Shown in pieces: positions 35,149-43,948 of a stretch of 64,000 nt of DNA. The stretch is from Clavibacter sp. A6099 (lineage in GTDB: Bacteria; Actinomycetota; Actinomycetes; Actinomycetales; Microbacteriaceae), in NCBI RefSeq assembly GCF_021919125.1, contig NZ_CP083439.1, forward strand, positions 1,054,001-1,118,000, given 5' to 3'. The position numbers and the translations under genes are program-made. Within the stretch, counting starts at the first letter, position 1. Every line of letters begins with the position of its first letter. The notes beneath the pieces are model-generated. The model saw only the letters and a list, made by a program, of their open reading frames with translations, was not told the DNA's origin and searched no databases.

Positions 35149-35444
35149 CCTGCGCGGAGTCGACCGGCGCAGCGCGCGTGACCGGTCGGTGATGCTGAGA
35201 GGCGCGGGGGCCGGTGCCTGCACCGTCCGCCCCCGCGCCTCTCCGGTCATCCCGATGACCCGAGCATCGGGATGATCCGCCCCCCGGCGTCGTCTGCTCA
35301 CCACAGATGGACGACGCCGTGTTGACTGACCCGCGATGCGGGCCCCCCAGCACGACGAGTCTCACGCAGCGGGAGGGACCGGCCAAGTCGTCATTTGGGA
35401 GGACACGGCGTGCGGCGCACGCACCCCGTGGGCCGGGCGATCGG
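35149..35444. other. Convergent intergenic region with a row of inverted repeats
   Basis: This 296-bp gap holds no convincing gene. Four perfect inverted repeats follow each other: 14-bp arms 35197-35210/35230-35243, 11-bp arms 35247-35257/35265-35275, 10-bp arms 35285-35294/35310-35319, and 5-bp arms 35330-35334/35338-35342. The first is a likely terminator for the + strand operon. The remaining repeats and the downstream 100 bp may end accE transcription or form a small structured RNA. Confidence 0.6.
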
Positions 35445-35678
35445 TCAGCCCGAGAAGCCGCGCCAGCGACCGGGACCCGGCACCAGCGTGCCGCGGACGC
35501 TGCGCTGCGACCGCTGCCAGGCGTCCGGCGCAGGGCGCACGGGCTGCTCGGCAGCGGGCTGCGCCGCCAGCGCCGCGATGACCGCGGTCGCTGCGGCGAG
35601 CTCCTCCTCGGTGGGCGAGCCGCCGAGGACGCGGAAGCCGCCGAGCGCGGCGTCCGCCGGCGTCTGCGCGTCGCTCAC
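35445..35678 (-). CDS. accE: Acyl-CoA carboxylase epsilon subunit
   Basis: A 77-residue small subunit. It begins [20 protein letters not shown] and continues [17 protein letters not shown], a pattern (xFRVLxGxPTxEElAAltAVlaA) found in actinobacterial carboxylase epsilon subunits, and ends near a Trp/Arg-rich tail (WQRSQRS...GRWRGFSG). The GTG at 35678 overlaps the beta-subunit stop (GTGA), so it is translationally coupled. In the longer open frame it is easily missed. It stabilises the alpha-beta complex in related bacteria. Confidence 0.9.
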   Translation of the reverse strand: MSDAQTPADAALGGFRVLGGSPTEEELAAATAVIAALAAQPAAEQPVRPAPDAWQRSQRSVRGTLVPGPGRWRGFSG

Positions 35679-37288
35679 AGCGGGATGTTCCCGTGCTTCT
35701 TGGGCGGCAGGCTCGCGCGCTTGGTGCGCAGCGCCCGCAGGGCCTTGACGACCGACGCGCGCGTGGCCGCCGGCTGGATGACGTTGTCGAGCTCGCCGCG
35801 CTCCGCCGCGAGGAACGGGCTCGCGACGTTGTACGTGTACTCGTTCGCGAGCCGCGTGCGCACGGCGGCGACGTCCTCGCCGGCCTGCTCGGCGCCCTTG
35901 ATCTCGCCGCGGTAGAGGATGTTGACGGCGCCCTGGCCGCCCATCACCGCGATCTCGGCCGTGGGCCACGCGAGGTTGATGTCGGCGCCCAGCTGCTTGG
36001 ATCCCATGACGATGTACGCGCCGCCGTACGCCTTGCGCGTGATGACGGTGACGAGCGGCACGGTCGCCTCCGCGTACGCGTACAGCAGCTTCGCGCCCCG
36101 GCGGATGACGCCCGTCCACTCCTGCTCGGTGCCGGGCAGGTACCCGGGCACGTCGACGAGCGTGAGGATCGGGATGGAGAACGCGTCGCAGAACCGCACG
36201 AAGCGGCTGGCCTTCTCGCCCGCCTCGATGTTGAGCGTGCCCGCCATCGCGTTCGGCTGGTTGGCCACGATGCCGACGGAGCGCCCCTCGACGCGCGCGA
36301 ACCCGACGATGATGTTGGGCGCGAACAGCGGCTGCGTCTCGAGGAACTCGCCGTCGTCGACGACGAGCTCGATGATCGTCTTCATGTCGTAGGGCTGGTT
36401 CGGGCTGTCCGGGATGATCGTGTCGAGCTTGAGGTCCTGCGCCGTGATCTCGAGGTCGGCCGTGCGCGGGAACTCCGGCAGCTCGGCGAGGTTGTTGTCC
36501 GGCAGGAACCCGAGGAGCGTGCGGGCGTAGTCGAGCGCGTCGTCCTCGTCGCTCGCGAGGTAGTGGGCGACGCCCGAGACCTTGTTGTGGGTGAGGGCAC
36601 CACCGAGCTCCTCGAAGCCGACCTCCTCGCCCGTGACGGTCTTGATGACGTCGGGTCCGGTGACGAACATGTGGCTGGTCTTGTCGACCATGATCACGAA
36701 GTCGGTGAGGGCGGGGGAGTAGACGGCGCCGCCGGCGGCCGGGCCCATGATGAGCGAGATCTGCGGGATGACGCCCGACGCGCGGGTGTTGAGGCGGAAG
36801 ATCTCGCCGTACTTGCCGAGCGCGACCACGCCCTCCTGGATGCGGGCGCCGCCCGAGTCGAGGATGCCGATGATGGGCACGCCCGTCTTGATGGCGAGCT
36901 CCATGACCTTGATGATCTTCTCGCCCGCGACCTCGCCGAGGGATCCGCCGAAGATCGTGAAGTCCTGCGAGTAGACGGCGACCTGGCGCCCGTCGATGGT
37001 GCCCGTGCCGGTGACGACGGAGTCGCCGTACGGCCGCTTGGCGTCCATGCCGAACGCGTGCGTGCGGTGGCGGACGAACTCGTCGAGCTCGACGAAGGAC
37101 CCGTGGTCCAGCAGCTGGTCTATGCGCTCGCGGGCGGTCATCTTGCCGCGCGCGTGCTGCTTCTCGATGGCGGCCTCGCCGCTCGCGGTGACGGCCTCGT
37201 GGTAGCGCCTCTTCAGGTCGGCGAGCTTGCCTGCGGTCGTGTACATGTCCGGGGCGCCGGCGTCCTCGTCTGGCTCGTGTGCAGTCAC
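35675..37288 (-). CDS. accD5: Acyl-CoA carboxylase beta subunit (carboxyltransferase)
   Basis: A 537-residue carboxyltransferase moving CO2 from biotin to acetyl- or propionyl-CoA. The N-terminal [17 protein letters not shown] and [12 protein letters not shown], the oxyanion region [18 protein letters not shown], and later [11 protein letters not shown] and ARKAYGG (here TRKAYGGAY) match AccD5-like proteins. The frame runs to a GTG at 37297, but TACAGT (37296-37301) sits there as a -10 box 7 nt before GTG 37288, so 37288 is the better start. Alpha subunit lies at 27558. Confidence 0.94.
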   Translation of the reverse strand: MTAHEPDEDAGAPDMYTTAGKLADLKRRYHEAVTASGEAAIEKQHARGKMTARERIDQLLDHGSFVELDEFVRHRTHAFGMDAKRPYGDSVVTGTGTIDGRQVAVYSQDFTIFGGSLGEVAGEKIIKVMELAIKTGVPIIGILDSGGARIQEGVVALGKYGEIFRLNTRASGVIPQISLIMGPAAGGAVYSPALTDFVIMVDKTSHMFVTGPDVIKTVTGEEVGFEELGGALTHNKVSGVAHYLASDEDDALDYARTLLGFLPDNNLAELPEFPRTADLEITAQDLKLDTIIPDSPNQPYDMKTIIELVVDDGEFLETQPLFAPNIIVGFARVEGRSVGIVANQPNAMAGTLNIEAGEKASRFVRFCDAFSIPILTLVDVPGYLPGTEQEWTGVIRRGAKLLYAYAEATVPLVTVITRKAYGGAYIVMGSKQLGADINLAWPTAEIAVMGGQGAVNILYRGEIKGAEQAGEDVAAVRTRLANEYTYNVASPFLAAERGELDNVIQPAATRASVVKALRALRTKRASLPPKKHGNIPL

Positions 37289-37295
37289 CCGCCTC

Positions 37296-37301
37296 ACTGT
37301 A
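37296..37301 (-). promoter_or_regulatory. Extended -10 box for accD-accE (CCGG-TACAGT), leaderless
   Basis: TACAGT preceded by CCGG on the minus strand, 7 nt before the GTG at 37288. It rules against the alternative GTG at 37297, which lies inside the box. Confidence 0.5.
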
Positions 37302-37383
37302 CCGGCGGGTGCGCGCCCCGCTCTTGTGGACCACGCACAGAAGACGGCGGGTCCGGGGTGCGATCACCTCCTGATCCGCTCGG

Positions 37384-37389
37384 TACGGT
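37384..37389 (+). promoter_or_regulatory. -10 box for birA (TACGGT), leaderless
   Basis: TACGGT preceded by CTCGG, followed by 6 nt and the ATG at 37396. Confidence 0.5.
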
Positions 37390-37395
37390 GACGGC

Positions 37396-38178
37396 ATGGA
37401 CCTCCCGCTCAGCCGCCTCGCCGCCCCGCGCCTCCTCGCCCTGGACTCGGTCGGCTCGACCAACGACGAGCTCTCCCGGAGGGCGACCGCGGACCCGGTC
37501 GGCTGGCCGGACGGATCCGTCGTGCTCACGCTCGACCAGACGGCGGGGCGCGGCCGCCGCGGCCGCGTCTGGACGGCGCCGCCCGGGCGCACCCTGGCGG
37601 TGAGCGTCCTCTGCGTCCCCGGGCGCGCGGACCTCGACCCCGGCTGGCTGCCGCTCGTCGCCGGGCTCGGGCTGGTCGCGACCCTGCGCGACGTCGTGCC
37701 GGAGCCCGCCGAGGTGACGCTCAAGTGGCCGAACGACGTGCACGTGGGCGGCCGGAAGGTGTCCGGGATCCTCGGCGAGCTGGTCGCGCCCGGCCGCATG
37801 CTGGTGGGCACGGGCCTCAACCTGACGCTCGAGGAGGCGGAGCTGCCGACGCCCACCGCCACGTCCCTGCGGCTCGCGGGCGTGCAGGACCCGGACGTGG
37901 ACGCGATCCTGGCCGCCTACCTCCGGGCGTTCCGCACCAGGTACCTGGCCTGGGCGGACGCCGACGGCGACGCGCGCGCGGCGGGGCTCGTCGACGAGCT
38001 GGCCCGCACCTGCGCCACCATCGGCCGAGACGTCCGCGTCGAGCTGCCGGGCGGCGGCGAGCTCCTCGGCCGCGCGACCGGGGTCGACGACGACGGTCGG
38101 CTCACCGTCGAGTCCGCCGGGGATCGGGCCGTGACGTCTGTCGCCGCGGGCGACGTGACGCATCTGCGGTATCAATGA
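37396..38178 (+). CDS. birA: Biotin-[acetyl-CoA-carboxylase] ligase
   Basis: A 260-residue enzyme activating biotin with ATP and attaching it to the carrier Lys of the carboxylase alpha subunit. The biotinyl-AMP loop GRGRRGR lies at residues 51-57, KWPNDV near 113, and GRKVSGILGE carries the catalytic Lys. It lacks an N-terminal helix-turn-helix, so it is a plain ligase and not a repressor. Divergent from accD-accE, both with leaderless promoters in a 107-bp gap. Confidence 0.94.
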   Translation: MDLPLSRLAAPRLLALDSVGSTNDELSRRATADPVGWPDGSVVLTLDQTAGRGRRGRVWTAPPGRTLAVSVLCVPGRADLDPGWLPLVAGLGLVATLRDVVPEPAEVTLKWPNDVHVGGRKVSGILGELVAPGRMLVGTGLNLTLEEAELPTPTATSLRLAGVQDPDVDAILAAYLRAFRTRYLAWADADGDARAAGLVDELARTCATIGRDVRVELPGGGELLGRATGVDDDGRLTVESAGDRAVTSVAAGDVTHLRYQ

Positions 38179-38181
38179 GGC

Positions 38182-38976
38182 ATGGCGCACACGGGTGACA
38201 CGCAGCGGTACGCACCCGGAGAGGGCGGGCGGGCGCTCCCCGTCCGCGGCGGACGCCGGGCCCGTCGCAAGGCCGAGAAGGAGGAGCGCCGTCGCGTCGC
38301 CGAGGACGAGGCGGGCCGCCTCATCTCGTCGCACGACGTGGATCCGCGCCTCGGCCGCCCCGCTGCCCCGCCCGCCGCACCGCAGCAGCAGGTGGTCGCC
38401 GCCGACCCCGAGCGCGTGCTCGTCCGCCTCCGCCCGCACGGCCGCGCCCTCACGCTCCCGGTGCTGCTGCTGCTCGCGATCTGCCTCACGGGCGGGTACT
38501 TCGGCGGCTGGTTCCCGGAGCCGTGGGAGAACGCGCTGCTGCTCGTGTCCCTCGCCGGCGTCGCGGTGTTCGTCACGCTGCTGCCCGTGTTGGTCTGGCT
38601 GAACCGCCGCTACACGGTCACGACCAGGCGCCTCATCGTGTCGCACGGCTTCTTCGTGCGCACCCGGCAGGAGCTGCTCCACTCGCGCGGCTACGACGTG
38701 ACCCTCCGCCGCGGCCCGCTGCAGCACCTGCACCGCAGCGGCCACGTCACCATCAACGCCGGCCTCGAGTCGCCCGTCGTGCTCCGGGACGTGCCGTCCG
38801 CGGTGCTCGTCGTCCAGGCGCTCCAGGACCTCATGGAGGAGAACGCCAACATGGTGGCCGAGCGCCGCCGCCAGGAGGAGTCGCGCCGCGGGCGGCCCGG
38901 CGACCCGGCGTGGCGGCAGCAGGACGAGCCCCGATCGGTGTGGCCGGACGACACGCAGCCCTGGCAGCGCGGCTGA
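38182..38976 (+). CDS. PH-domain membrane protein
   Basis: A 264-residue protein 3 nt after birA. A charged, Arg/Glu-rich N-terminus of about 90 residues is followed by two close membrane helices (LTLPVLLLLAICLTGGYFGG and LLLVSLAGVAVFVTLLPVLV), then a bacterial PH-like domain starting LNRRYTVTTRRLIVSHGFF, and a Gln/Arg/Asp-rich tail. As I recall, a homologue (Rv3278c) sits beside birA in mycobacteria. Function is unknown; the layout suggests a membrane-surface adaptor. Confidence 0.83.
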   Translation: MAHTGDTQRYAPGEGGRALPVRGGRRARRKAEKEERRRVAEDEAGRLISSHDVDPRLGRPAAPPAAPQQQVVAADPERVLVRLRPHGRALTLPVLLLLAICLTGGYFGGWFPEPWENALLLVSLAGVAVFVTLLPVLVWLNRRYTVTTRRLIVSHGFFVRTRQELLHSRGYDVTLRRGPLQHLHRSGHVTINAGLESPVVLRDVPSAVLVVQALQDLMEENANMVAERRRQEESRRGRPGDPAWRQQDEPRSVWPDDTQPWQRG

Positions 38977-38995
38977 CCGGTCGCGGGTCGGGGGC

Positions 38996-39514
38996 CTAGG
39001 AGACCGCGACCCGGTCCGCGTCGTCCGTGCGCGCTGCCCCGGACGCCACGGGGACCTGCGGTGCCGCGTGGCGCCGGGCGGGGGAGTAGACCCATTGGCG
39101 GTAGAGCACGAAGCGCACCGCGGATCCGAGCCCCAGGCCGATGACGTTGGCGGAGACGTTGTCCGCGAGCGGCGACGTGAGCCCCAGCACGTAGTGCGAG
39201 ACGTACAGGCACGCGAGCCCGATGACCATGCCGAGCAGGCTCACCGCCAGGAACTCGAGCGCCTCCCGGCCGCGGCGCGTGGTGCGCTGCTTGCCGAACG
39301 TCCAGTAGCGGTTGCCCACCCAGTTGACGGCGATGGCGACGACGGTCGACGCGACCTTGGCGAGCAGCGGCCCGGCCTCGACGGCGTCGGGGTGGAAGAC
39401 CGTGGCGCGCAGCAGGTTGAAGACCGCGAGGTCGACTAGGAAGCCCGCGCCGCCGACGAGCCCGAACTGCGCGATCTGCACGCCGAGCGAGGCGAGGGAG
39501 CGACGGGGGGACAT
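38996..39514 (-). CDS. GtrA-family membrane protein (copy 1)
   Basis: A 172-residue protein with four membrane helices. Motifs are QFGLVGGAGFLVDLAVFNLL at the N-terminus, VNWVGNRYWTF in the second helix region, and RFVLYRQWVYS near the end. GtrA proteins help move lipid-linked sugars across the membrane. The ATG at 39514 begins the family N-terminus, though the frame continues upstream. Divergent from purK. The C-terminal 25 residues are polar and variable. Confidence 0.9.
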   Translation of the reverse strand: MSPRRSLASLGVQIAQFGLVGGAGFLVDLAVFNLLRATVFHPDAVEAGPLLAKVASTVVAIAVNWVGNRYWTFGKQRTTRRGREALEFLAVSLLGMVIGLACLYVSHYVLGLTSPLADNVSANVIGLGLGSAVRFVLYRQWVYSPARRHAAPQVPVASGAARTDDADRVAVS

Positions 39515-39564
39515 GGGCGGGGTCCGTCCTGGATGGGGGAGGATGTCGGGTGGCGTGACGGACG

Positions 39565-39570
39565 ATGTTA
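39565..39570 (-). promoter_or_regulatory. Extended -10 candidate for gtrA copy 1 (CCGG-TAACAT)
   Basis: TAACAT preceded by CCGG on the minus strand, about 50 nt upstream of the start. Same extended form as the accD, rfbB and GT4 (43901) candidates. Confidence 0.4.
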
Positions 39571-39649
39571 CCGGCTGGTCCCGCCCACCGACCGTCCCGA
39601 GGCCGCCGCAGGCGCCCGCGGACCCGCTCACCCGCACCAGGAGGACACC

Positions 39650-40777
39650 ATGACGCCCACCGTAGGAGTCGTCGGAGGCGGCCAGCTCGCCCGGATGATG
39701 ATCGCCCCCGCCGTCGAGCTCGGCATCGGGATCCGCGTGCTCGCCGAGGCCGACGGCATGTCCGCCGGGCTCGCCGCCACGGCGATCGGCGACTACCAGG
39801 ACCTCGACGTCGTCCGCGCCTTCGCACGGGACGTCGACGTGATCACGTTCGACCACGAGCACGTGCCGCAGCACGTCCTCCGCGCGCTCGTCGCCGAGGG
39901 CGTCGCGGTGCACCCGGGGCCGGACGCCCTGCTCGTCGCGCAGGACAAGCTGCTCATGCGGGAGCGGCTCGAGCAGCTGGGCGTCCCGGTGCCGATCTGG
40001 GCGCGCGTCGCCGACCGGGAGGCGCTCGCCGCCTTCCTCGCCGAGAACGGCGGCGTCGCGGTCGTGAAGACGCCGCGCGGCGGATACGACGGCAAGGGCG
40101 TCCGGGTGGTGCGCTCCGCCGACGAGGCGGGCGACTGGTTCGACGCGCTCGGCGCGGGCGACGCGCTGCTCGCGGAGGAGCTCGTCGACTACGCGCGCGA
40201 GCTCGCGCAGTCCGTCGCCCGCCGGCCGTCGGGCGACATCGCCGCGTGGCCCGTCGTCGAGTCGATCCAGCGCGACGGCGTGTGCGCCGAGGTCATCGCG
40301 CCCGCGCACGGCGCGAGCGCCCGGCTGCGCGAGGCGGCGGAGGGGATGGCGCGCGGGATCGCGGAGGGGCTCGGCGTCACGGGGGTCCTCGCGGTCGAGC
40401 TGTTCGAGACCGTCGACGGGCGCCTGCTCGTCAACGAGCTGGCCATGCGCCCGCACAACACCGGGCACTGGTCCATGGACGGCGCGGTCACGGGCCAGTT
40501 CGAGCAGCACCTGCGGGCGGTGCTCGACCTGCCGCTCGGATCCACCCGGCCGCTCGCGCCCTGGTCGGTGATGATCAACGTGCTGGGCGGGCCGGAGACC
40601 GGCACCGTCGCGGACCGCTACCCGCGGGCGCTCGCCGACCAGCCCGAGGCGCGCTTCCACTTCTACGGCAAGGACCCGCGACCCGGCCGCAAGGTCGGGC
40701 ACGTCACGGTGGTCGGCGACGACCTCGACGAGACCGCGTACCGGGCGCGCGCGGCCGCGGCGTTCTTCCGGGGCTGA
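39650..40777 (+). CDS. purK: N5-carboxyaminoimidazole ribonucleotide synthase
   Basis: A 375-residue ATP-grasp enzyme of purine synthesis, making N5-CAIR from AIR, bicarbonate and ATP. Motifs are VGVVGGGQLARMMIAPA at the start, ITFDHEHVP, KTPRGGYDGKGVRV and the NELAMRPHNTGHW active-site stretch. The start ATG has AGGAGG at 5-8 nt spacing and matches family length. purE follows 63 bp later with its own -10 box. Confidence 0.95.
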   Translation: MTPTVGVVGGGQLARMMIAPAVELGIGIRVLAEADGMSAGLAATAIGDYQDLDVVRAFARDVDVITFDHEHVPQHVLRALVAEGVAVHPGPDALLVAQDKLLMRERLEQLGVPVPIWARVADREALAAFLAENGGVAVVKTPRGGYDGKGVRVVRSADEAGDWFDALGAGDALLAEELVDYARELAQSVARRPSGDIAAWPVVESIQRDGVCAEVIAPAHGASARLREAAEGMARGIAEGLGVTGVLAVELFETVDGRLLVNELAMRPHNTGHWSMDGAVTGQFEQHLRAVLDLPLGSTRPLAPWSVMINVLGGPETGTVADRYPRALADQPEARFHFYGKDPRPGRKVGHVTVVGDDLDETAYRARAAAAFFRG

Positions 40778-40827
40778 CCGGGCGCGGGCGGGCTGCGTGG
40801 CGCGGCGGGCGCGCAGGACCGGGCACC

Positions 40828-40833
40828 TAGCAT
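40828..40833 (+). promoter_or_regulatory. -10 box for purE (TAGCAT), leaderless
   Basis: TAGCAT is followed by 7 nt and GTG 40841. The ATG at 40832 overlaps the box, so GTG is the better start. Confidence 0.5.
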
Positions 40834-40840
40834 GGAGCCC

Positions 40841-41356
40841 GTGAATCCCGACACCCCTGCACTCGTCGGCCTCGTCATGGGCTCCGACTCCGACTGGAAC
40901 GTGATGGAGAAGGCGTCCGTCGCGCTCGACGCCCTGGGCATCGCCCACGAGGTCGAGGTGCTGTCCGCGCACCGCACGCCCGAGCGGATGATCGCGTACG
41001 GGCAGACCGCGCGCGAGCGGGGGATCCGCGTGATCGTCGCCGGCGCGGGCGGTGCCGCCCACCTCCCCGGCATGATCGCCTCCGTCACCACACTGCCGGT
41101 CATCGGCGTGCCCGTGCCCCTGTCGACCCTCGACGGCATGGACTCCCTGCTGTCGATCGTGCAGATGCCCGCGGGCGTGCCCGTGGCCACCGTCTCCATC
41201 GGCGGAGCGGAGAACGCGGGGCTCCTCGCCGCGCGCATCCTCTCCACCTCCGACGACCGCATCGCGGGAGCCCTCGCGCGCCACCGCGCCGAGCTCGCCG
41301 AGCTCGTCGAGCGGAAGAACGCCGCGCTGCAGCAGAAGGTGTCGTCGCGCACGTGA
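40841..41356 (+). CDS. purE: N5-carboxyaminoimidazole ribonucleotide mutase
   Basis: A 171-residue enzyme turning N5-CAIR into CAIR, the step after PurK. Motifs are [26 protein letters not shown] and [16 protein letters not shown], which hold the catalytic Ser and His. An ATG at 40832 would add three residues, but the -10 box there favours GTG 40841. The stop overlaps the LCP gene by 4 nt. Confidence 0.95.
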   Translation: MNPDTPALVGLVMGSDSDWNVMEKASVALDALGIAHEVEVLSAHRTPERMIAYGQTARERGIRVIVAGAGGAAHLPGMIASVTTLPVIGVPVPLSTLDGMDSLLSIVQMPAGVPVATVSIGGAENAGLLAARILSTSDDRIAGALARHRAELAELVERKNAALQQKVSSRT

Positions 41357-42702
41357 GCCTGACCCAGCCCATCCGGCACCCGGACAGCCGGTCCCCGCGC
41401 GTCATGACCACCCGGGCCTGGTGGCTCGTGGTGCTGAACGTCCTCATCCCCGGATCCGCCCAGGTCCTCGCGGGGAACCGCCGCCTCGGCCGCATCGGGC
41501 TCGCCTCGACGCTCGCCGTGTGGGCGCTCGCCGTCGTGGTCGGCGGCCTCGCGCTGTTCGCGCGCGGCGCGCTCATCCAGGTCGTGTCCCAGGAGTGGCT
41601 GCTCGTGGTGCTGCAGGCGCTGCTGGCGGCGTACGCCCTGCTGTGGGTCGTGCTCTCGCTCGACACCCTGCGGCTCGCGCGCATCGTCCGCGTCGCGCCC
41701 CGGGCCCGCCCGATCATCGCGGCGCTGTCGGTGCTGCTCCTGGTCGGCACGGCCGGATCCGCGGGCTACGCCGCCTACATCGTCGGCGTCGGCCGCGGCG
41801 CCCTCGGCGGGATCTTCGGCGACTACGCGACCGAGGCCCCGGTCGACGGCCGGTACAACATCATGCTGCTCGGCGGCGACGCCGGCAGCGACCGCGCGGG
41901 CCTCCGCCCCGACAGCATCACCGTGGTCAGCATCGACGCCGACACCGGGCGCGCGACCATGGTGGGCCTGCCGCGCGACATGGAGAAGGTGCCCTTCTCC
42001 GACGGCTCGCCCCTCCAGAAGCGCTACCCGAACGGCTACCAGCGCTGCGACGTGGACGCCTGCATGCTCAACTCGATCTACACCGAGGTCGAGGTCTACA
42101 AGCAGGACCTCTACCCCGACGCGAAGGAGAAGGGCAGCCTGCCCGGCATCGAGGCGATGCGCGAGGCCGTGCAGGGCGTCACGGGGCTCACGATCCAGTA
42201 CTACGCGCTCATCGACATGCAGGGCTTCGCCGAGATGGTGGACGCGCTCGGCGGCATCGACATCGACGTGAAGCGCCGCATCGGCATGGGCTCCGGGCAC
42301 GACGACAAGTTCCGGCCGGTGCCCATCCCCGAGTGGATCGAGCCCGGCGAGCAGAAGCTCGACGGCTACCACGCGCTCTGGTACGCGCGATCCCGCTACC
42401 AGACGACGGACTACGACCGCATGTCGCGCCAGCGCGAGGTGCAGCAGGCGGTGCTCAAGCAGTTCGACCCGGCCAACGTGCTCACCAAGTTCGACGCGAT
42501 CGCCCAGGCCGGCCAGCAGGTGGTGAAGACCGACATCCCGCGCGGCATGCTCGGCTACTTCACGCAGCTCGCGCTGAAGACGAAGGACCAGCCCATCGAC
42601 GACCTCGAGATCGTGCCGCCGAGGTTCGACTCGCAGAAGCCGGACTTCCCGGCCATCCGCCAGGCGATCCAGCAGCAGTTCGCGAACGGATCAGCGGGCT
42701 GA
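41353..42702 (+). CDS. LytR-CpsA-Psr (LCP) family glycopolymer transferase
   Basis: A 449-residue membrane enzyme likely to link lipid-carried glycopolymers to peptidoglycan. About four membrane helices fill the first 145 residues, more than the single helix of many LCP proteins. The extracellular catalytic domain has [20 protein letters not shown], the Arg motif [10 protein letters not shown], and [23 protein letters not shown] at 41353 overlaps the purE stop. It stands at the border of the polysaccharide region, in line with attaching its product. Confidence 0.92.
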   Translation: MSLTQPIRHPDSRSPRVMTTRAWWLVVLNVLIPGSAQVLAGNRRLGRIGLASTLAVWALAVVVGGLALFARGALIQVVSQEWLLVVLQALLAAYALLWVVLSLDTLRLARIVRVAPRARPIIAALSVLLLVGTAGSAGYAAYIVGVGRGALGGIFGDYATEAPVDGRYNIMLLGGDAGSDRAGLRPDSITVVSIDADTGRATMVGLPRDMEKVPFSDGSPLQKRYPNGYQRCDVDACMLNSIYTEVEVYKQDLYPDAKEKGSLPGIEAMREAVQGVTGLTIQYYALIDMQGFAEMVDALGGIDIDVKRRIGMGSGHDDKFRPVPIPEWIEPGEQKLDGYHALWYARSRYQTTDYDRMSRQREVQQAVLKQFDPANVLTKFDAIAQAGQQVVKTDIPRGMLGYFTQLALKTKDQPIDDLEIVPPRFDSQKPDFPAIRQAIQQQFANGSAG

Positions 42703-42717
42703 TCGCGGGAACCGCGC

Positions 42718-43857
42718 CTACAGGTCGGCGTGCAGCTGCCAGACCTTCTCGGCGGAGTCGCGCCAGCTGAAGGCTCGGGCGCGGTCCTGCCCGACGACGG
42801 CGAGGCGCTCGCGCGCAGCCGTGTCGGACAGCAGGCCGCCGATCGCCTCGGCGAGGCGCAGGGGGTAGCCGTCGGGATCCTCGCGCGGCACCACGACGCC
42901 CGCGTCGGCCGCGACCTCGAGGAGCGCCGGAGCGTCCGAGTGCACGACGGGCGTGCCGAAGGACAGCGCCTCCACGACGGGCAGGCCGAAGCCCTCCGAC
43001 AGGCTGGGGTGCACGAAGACCGTGGCGCGGTCGAGCGCGACGGCCAGGTCGGCGTCCGTGAGGGATCCGAGGCTGCGCACGCGCGACGGGTCGACGCCCG
43101 CCTCGTCCGCCACCTGCGCGAGCTCGACGTCGCCCCACGTGGCGGGGCCGACGATGAGGAGCGGGAGGTCGCCGGTCTCCGGGCGCACGAGCGCCTGCAC
43201 GAGCGCCTGGACCCCCTTGCGCGGCTCGAGGCTGCCGACGGTGAGCAGGTAGTCGGCGGGGAGGCCGAGCTCGGCGGCGCGGGCGTCGGGATCCTCCGGC
43301 AGGGCGATGCGCGGGCTCACGGCGCCGCCGATCACCCGCACCCGGTCGCCCAGGTCGACGTAGCGGGCGAGCTCCTCGGCCAGCGCGTGCGACGGGACCA
43401 CCACGGCGTCTGCGTGCTTGCGGGCGCGCTTGGCCATGGCCTTCGTCCAGGAGACGGAGGCGCTCGTCATGCTCTCCGGGTGCGTCCACGCGTTGACGTC
43501 GTGGATGGTGGCGACGATCTGGTCGTTCGTGTTCACGCGGTCGTGGCGGCGCAGCGGTGCGAGGAGCCCGGGCGCGTGGACCATGCCGGTCGTGCCGGGC
43601 GTCGGGAGGCCCAGCTGCCAGGCGCGGGAGAGCTCGCGACGGGGGAGCGGGACGCGGGCGATGCGGGCGAGGCCGGGCAGGCGCTGCTCGAGGTCGGACG
43701 TCTGCTCGGGCGTGACCGCGGAGACGACGCCCTCGACCTCGCACCCGCTCGGCGTCGACGCGACGATGGCCCTCGTCAGGTCCTCGGAGTAGCGGCCGAT
43801 GCCGCCGGGCGTGGGGCCGGTCAGCTGGTCGATGATCACGCGCAGCGTGGTGGTCAC
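42718..43857 (-). CDS. GT4-family glycosyltransferase
   Basis: A 379-residue cytosolic GT-B transferase. It starts VTTTLRVIIDQLTGPTPGGI and has YLLTVGSLEPRKGVQALVQA and VFVHPSLSEGFGLPVVEAL as nucleotide-sugar motifs, and the HDVNAWTHPE stretch typical of polymer-building mannosyl/rhamnosyl transferases. GTG 43857 is chosen since no closer ATG fits. It converges on the LCP gene with only 15 bp between. Donor sugar is unknown; it lies beside Wzt/Wzm and rhamnose genes. Confidence 0.87.
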   Translation of the reverse strand: MTTTLRVIIDQLTGPTPGGIGRYSEDLTRAIVASTPSGCEVEGVVSAVTPEQTSDLEQRLPGLARIARVPLPRRELSRAWQLGLPTPGTTGMVHAPGLLAPLRRHDRVNTNDQIVATIHDVNAWTHPESMTSASVSWTKAMAKRARKHADAVVVPSHALAEELARYVDLGDRVRVIGGAVSPRIALPEDPDARAAELGLPADYLLTVGSLEPRKGVQALVQALVRPETGDLPLLIVGPATWGDVELAQVADEAGVDPSRVRSLGSLTDADLAVALDRATVFVHPSLSEGFGLPVVEALSFGTPVVHSDAPALLEVAADAGVVVPREDPDGYPLRLAEAIGGLLSDTAARERLAVVGQDRARAFSWRDSAEKVWQLHADL

Positions 43858-43900
43858 GGTCCTCCATCGCGCGGGTGTCGGGTCGGCCCGCGGGAGGACC

Positions 43901-43906
43901 ATCGTA
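43901..43906 (-). promoter_or_regulatory. Extended -10 candidate for the GT4 gene (CCGG-TACGAT)
   Basis: TACGAT preceded by CCGG on the minus strand, 43 nt upstream of the GTG start. Confidence 0.4.
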
Positions 43907-43948
43907 CCGGCGGGCGCCTCGGGGATCCGGGAGGAGCGCCCGGCGGGG

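Noticed and set aside
35293-35444. Small protein gene in the gap before accE
   Set aside because: Short open frames exist on the plus strand but lack a ribosome site, consistent codon bias and any recognisable motif.
42704-42716. Terminator hairpin between the LCP and GT4 genes
   Set aside because: Only a 5-bp stem (CGCGG/CCGCG) is present in a 15-bp gap; too weak to call in this GC-rich DNA.
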